A program made the translations under genes and the position numbers. Under the pieces are notes generated by a model, which was not told where the DNA came from, did no database searches, and saw only the letters and a list, made by a program, of their open reading frames with translations. A stretch of 64,000 nt of DNA from positions 62,001 through 126,000 of the forward strand of contig CALOAX010000012.1 of NCBI GenBank assembly GCA_942491485.1, read 5' to 3'. This document shows, one piece after another, positions 61,160 to 64,000 of this stretch; position 1 is the stretch's first letter; each line of letters opens with the position of its first letter. The DNA comes from Desulfoluna sp942491485 (GTDB taxonomy: Bacteria > Desulfobacterota > Desulfobacteria > Desulfobacterales > Desulfolunaceae).

Positions 61160-62662
61160 ATGATCGTTGAATCCTTATACGCCCTTATGAACCCTTTCTC
61201 GCTCCTGGCGGTGTTTATCGGCACTGTCTCAGGGGTGCTTGTGGGGGGAATGCCCGGATTGACCGCCACCATGGCTGTGGCGCTTCTCATTCCGGTGACA
61301 TTTGTACTGGAACCCCTGACAGGACTGCTCCTTATGGGAGGGGTTTACTGCGGGGCCATGTATGGCGGCTCCATTCCCGCCATCCTGCTCAGGACCCCCG
61401 GAACCCCGGCTGCCGTGGCCACCGCCATGGAAGGTTACCCCATGACCCAGAAGGGAAAGGGGGGCCTCGCACTGAAAGTCTCGGTGATCTCGAGCTTTGT
61501 CGGCGGCACCTTCTCCGCCTTTGTTCTTCTTCTCGTGGCACCGATCCTGGCTAAATTTGCCTTGAGCTTCGGGCCTCCCGAGTATTTCCTGCTGGCCCTG
61601 GTGGGACTTGCCGGTATCGTCTCCATGGCCGACGATGAGAACAGCCTCATGAAAGCTCTTATCTCCGGGCTTCTCGGACTGATCCTTGCCGTTGTGGGCA
61701 CGGACCCCATGTCGGGCATGCTCCGATACACCATGAACAACCCGGATCTTTTTGATGGCATCGCCTTTATGCCGGCCCTCATCGGTCTCTTCTCCATCTC
61801 TCAGATGCTGGAGCTCACCGGGGCCAAGAGCATTGTGGCAGATACGAAGCTGATCACCGAAATCAAGAGAGAACCCATGCCCAAGGGCCTCGGGAAATTT
61901 ATCGGTACCGGCTCCCTTGTGGGAACCATTGTCGGGATTCTTCCCGGCGAAGGGGCCACCATCGCGGCCTTTCTCTCGTACAACGTGGCCCGACAGCGCT
62001 CTAAAAACAAAGAGCTCTTCGGCAAGGGCAACCCAGAGGGCATTGCAGCAGCCGAAGCAGGAAACAACGGCTGTGTGGGAGGCTCCCTGATTCCAACCCT
62101 GACCCTTGGAATCCCCGGCAACAGTGTGGCGGCAGCCCTTCTTGGCGGCCTGCTGGTGCACGGCCTCATTCCCGGACCCGAGCTCTTCACCAAATACGGG
62201 GTGATGACCTACGCCTTTATTCTATCCCTTTTTATAGCCAACGTTGTCTTCCTGGTGATGGGGCTCCTTATGGCGCCGCACTTTGCACGGATCTCCCTGA
62301 CCCCCACAAGCCTTCTGATCCCCGTGGTGTGTCTCTTCTCGGTTCTTGGATCTTACGCCATGAACAACAGCGTGTTTGATATCTCCATCGCGCTGATTTG
62401 CGGGATCTCCGCTGTGCTGCTTCACAAAACCGGCTTTTCCCTTGGCGCCCTTATCCTGGGGCTCATCCTGGGACCCATTGCCGAAAGCGGATTTGCCCAG
62501 GCCCTCATCATGGGACACGGAGATTACAGCATCTTCTTTAATCGTCCCCAGGCCATGGCCCTCTGGTTCATCATCTTCCTTCTGCTTGTGCCGCCTGTCT
62601 ACCAGGCTGTGAAACGACATCGCAGCAAAGATGAGCCGGAAGAGCTGCAGCCGGAAGCGTGA
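61160..62662 (+). CDS. tctA: Large membrane subunit TctA of the tripartite tricarboxylate transporter
   Basis: A 500-residue permease with about ten to twelve hydrophobic helices. Family landmarks include GVLVGGMPGLTATMAVALL near the N-terminus, YGGSIPAILLRTPGTPAAV, and the repeat-like second half GNNGCVGGSLIPTLTLGIPG. AGGAC lies before the ATG. It completes tctC-tctB-tctA and imports substrate with a cation gradient in known systems. Confidence 0.94.
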   Translation: MIVESLYALMNPFSLLAVFIGTVSGVLVGGMPGLTATMAVALLIPVTFVLEPLTGLLLMGGVYCGAMYGGSIPAILLRTPGTPAAVATAMEGYPMTQKGKGGLALKVSVISSFVGGTFSAFVLLLVAPILAKFALSFGPPEYFLLALVGLAGIVSMADDENSLMKALISGLLGLILAVVGTDPMSGMLRYTMNNPDLFDGIAFMPALIGLFSISQMLELTGAKSIVADTKLITEIKREPMPKGLGKFIGTGSLVGTIVGILPGEGATIAAFLSYNVARQRSKNKELFGKGNPEGIAAAEAGNNGCVGGSLIPTLTLGIPGNSVAAALLGGLLVHGLIPGPELFTKYGVMTYAFILSLFIANVVFLVMGLLMAPHFARISLTPTSLLIPVVCLFSVLGSYAMNNSVFDISIALICGISAVLLHKTGFSLGALILGLILGPIAESGFAQALIMGHGDYSIFFNRPQAMALWFIIFLLLVPPVYQAVKRHRSKDEPEELQPEA

Positions 62663-62679
62663 TGATAGAAATGTAAAAG

Positions 62680-62745
62680 AGCCTCCGGCGGCCCTGCCGG
62701 GGGCCAAACTTTTGAAAAGTTTGACAAACAGATCTTAAAACGTGT
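62680..62745. repeat. Dispersed repeat, copy 10
   Basis: AGAGCCTCCGGCGGCC-CTGCC-GGGGGCC forms a stem, followed by AAACTTTTGAAAAGTTTGAC and AAACAGATCTTAAAACG. The tail matches the segment at 35868 and the start matches 63662. Confidence 0.75.
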
Positions 62746-62758
62746 CAAAGGAACGTTC

Positions 62759-63412
62759 ATGCCAAGCTTTGGAAACAGCGGAAAAGGTGTTGAAATAGAA
62801 AAAGATATCAATGAATTTTTAAATGAGGTCAGCGAGGCGGGGGTTCTCTTTACCAAAGGGGTCAAAGCTTACTTGAACACCTACATGGCTTCCTTTAAAA
62901 GCTTTCTTCAACAGACCGTGGAGACCGAACACAGTGCCGACGAACTGCGTCGGTCCATTAAGGAAAAACTCTATGGCCGCACCCTGATCCCCGAATCACG
63001 TGGAGATATCCTGAGGCTCATTGAGAGCATGGACTCCCTTTTGGGACAGTACAAAGGCACCTTGTGGCAGCTTGAAATCGAACAACCGGAAATCGATAAC
63101 GAGTTCATTGACGATTTCAATGCCCTCACCCAGTGCGTGGTGGCATCGGTGGAGGCCGTGACCAAAGGCATTCGAGCTTTTTTTCGCAACAGGGATGAAG
63201 TGAAAGAGCATATCGAAAAAGTGTCCGTCTGGGAAACAGAGGCGGATATCATCTCCACCCGTCTCCAGATGTTTATTTTTCGGAGGGAAGGCCTTGAGCT
63301 CAGCCGTCAGATGCATTTGAGGGACTTTGTCCGCCAGGTGGACCGCATCGCCGATGAAGCCGAGGACCTCGCCGACAGCCTGGCCATCTATGTTATCAAG
63401 CGTGCTCTTTAG
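62759..63412 (+). CDS. DUF47 (PhoU-like) family protein
   Basis: A 217-residue cytoplasmic all-helical protein resembling PhoU and the DUF47 family (TVETEHSADELRRSIKEKL, RGDILRLIESMDSLLGQYK, VDRIADEAEDLADSLAIYV). In many bacteria it is encoded next to a PiT phosphate transporter and modulates it. No PiT gene is in view, though a gene may begin at 63985. AAAGGAAC precedes the ATG. The stop codon TAG lies inside the target duplication of the MITE-like element. Confidence 0.88.
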   Translation: MPSFGNSGKGVEIEKDINEFLNEVSEAGVLFTKGVKAYLNTYMASFKSFLQQTVETEHSADELRRSIKEKLYGRTLIPESRGDILRLIESMDSLLGQYKGTLWQLEIEQPEIDNEFIDDFNALTQCVVASVEAVTKGIRAFFRNRDEVKEHIEKVSVWETEADIISTRLQMFIFRREGLELSRQMHLRDFVRQVDRIADEAEDLADSLAIYVIKRAL

Positions 63413-63657
63413 CCCGGATATTTCATGAGAAAGCAATCGAATCCAGATAAAATCGGGTTATTACAGATGGTTGCTGCGAGATGTTAAGGTGTCCCAAAAG
63501 CACAACATATCATTCACGGTTTCCTGCTCGCTCTTCTCACCCTTCGGGCGAGCCGAGTGCACCCATCTTCTGCGTTATCAGAGCATTGAGGTAAACCACT
63601 ACATCTTCAGCTCTGATGCCTTGAATATGGGTGCACTCAACTCGTGAAATATCCGGG
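63413..63657. mobile_element. 245-base MITE-like element flanked by TTAG duplications
   Basis: Terminal inverted repeats CCCGGATATTTCATGAG (63413-63429) and CTCGTGAAATATCCGGG (63641-63657) match at 16 of 17 positions, with TTAG on both sides (63409-63412 and 63658-63661). Internal inverted blocks GAGTGCACCCAT and ATCAGAGC are also mirrored. There is no transposase gene. CC-ended repeats and a four-base duplication recall IS1380-type elements, which is only a suggestion. Confidence 0.7.
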
Positions 63658-63661
63658 TTAG

Positions 63662-63900
63662 AGAGCCTCCGGCGGCCAAATTTTTGCCCGATCTGAAAAA
63701 GTGGGTTTAACAAACAGGTTTTAAGGACTATTCGCCAGCATCACCTATATTGGAAGCCTAAATGATCCTGGCTTAACGAGTATGCCGCCTCCTTTTCTCT
63801 GCCCCTGCGGGGCAGAGAAAAGGAGGCGGCAACCGGAAAGTTTTTGAGGCGCTTTTTTCAAAAAGCGACCCGCCGGAGGCATACTGAATGGTTACTATTA
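63662..63900. repeat. Composite dispersed repeat, copy 11, with a 22-base perfect palindrome arm
   Basis: Starts AGAGCCTCCGGCGGCC as in copy 10. A perfect inverted repeat has arms 63784-63805 and 63809-63830 around TGC. It ends GCGACCCGCCGGAGGC with tail TACTGAATGGTTAC. Confidence 0.75.
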
Positions 63901-63984
63901 TTCAAAGATTAACGTTATGGCTGCTTTGGCCAGGGGCTACGCCCGTCTGGTTACACCGTATCTAAACACAGCCGGGACCCAACC

Positions 63985-64000
63985 ATGAAAGCACTCTCCT
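63985..64000 (+). CDS. Possible start of another gene (truncated by window end)
   Basis: ATGAAAGCACTCTCC runs to the edge and could be an N-terminus (MKALS). No ribosome site is convincing and only five codons are visible. Confidence 0.25.

Noticed and set aside
61229..62161. Open frame of 310 codons on the minus strand
   Set aside because: Antisense to tctA. Composition is His/Gly/Gln-rich with no family pattern.

Overview
The window looks like chromosome of a Gram-negative deltaproteobacterium (Desulfobacterota, probably Desulfobacterales). This is inferred from the mix of genes: mglA-type GTPases with roadblock, DUF4388 and PilZ proteins, folE2, a short archaeal-type psd, Tex, and a DctB/DctD-like pair next to a tripartite tricarboxylate transporter. 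The genus cannot be read from the sequence. No phage or complete insertion sequence was seen. One MITE-like element and a family of intergenic palindromic repeats are present.

Layout. 0-10 kb is housekeeping: tsaB, psd-pssA, greA-rpoZ, a TtcA-like thiolase, folE2, then dacB, dtd and tex on the minus strand. 10.2-25.2 kb is a plus-strand signalling island interrupted only by purC. It holds two MglA-like Ras GTPases, a clear roadblock protein and a probable second one, a DUF4388 protein with two degenerate cyclic-nucleotide-type folds, three PilZ proteins (two in tandem with N-terminal zinc ribbons), a response regulator with a DUF4388 domain, a zinc-ribbon/HAMP membrane sensor with no output domain, several unrecognised helical proteins, and a GspE/PilB-type ATPase with a long helical-repeat N-terminus. 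No pilin, platform, secretin or prepilin peptidase gene is present, so the island looks like a control and motor module for an envelope machine encoded elsewhere. It is the best candidate here for an undescribed system.

25.2-49 kb is again mostly housekeeping: an aminotransferase, DUF3392, an EF-G-like protein, the xseA-xseB-ispA-dxs-tlyA operon, a Bax-inhibitor-1 family protein, a beta-helix protein with glmM, pgi, fabH, a Ca/Na exchanger, a parvulin, tRNA-Pro, purA and tadA. 49.3-49.9 kb is a tandem array of five tRNA-Arg(ACG) genes. A glycosyltransferase, a PAS protein and a chemoreceptor follow.

54.2-62.7 kb is a self-contained sensing and uptake locus. A PgtC-like periplasmic binding protein, a DctB-like kinase and a DctD-like sigma-54 activator overlap as one operon. 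Downstream lie a dyad of the expected enhancer type, a near-consensus -24/-12 promoter and tctC-tctB-tctA. Between tctB and tctA sit a long RNA hairpin and a terminator-like hairpin that could lower tctA expression relative to the binding protein.

The last 1.3 kb holds a DUF47 gene whose stop codon abuts a 245-bp MITE-like element, then a repeat with a perfect 22-bp-arm palindrome, and possibly the first codons of another gene.
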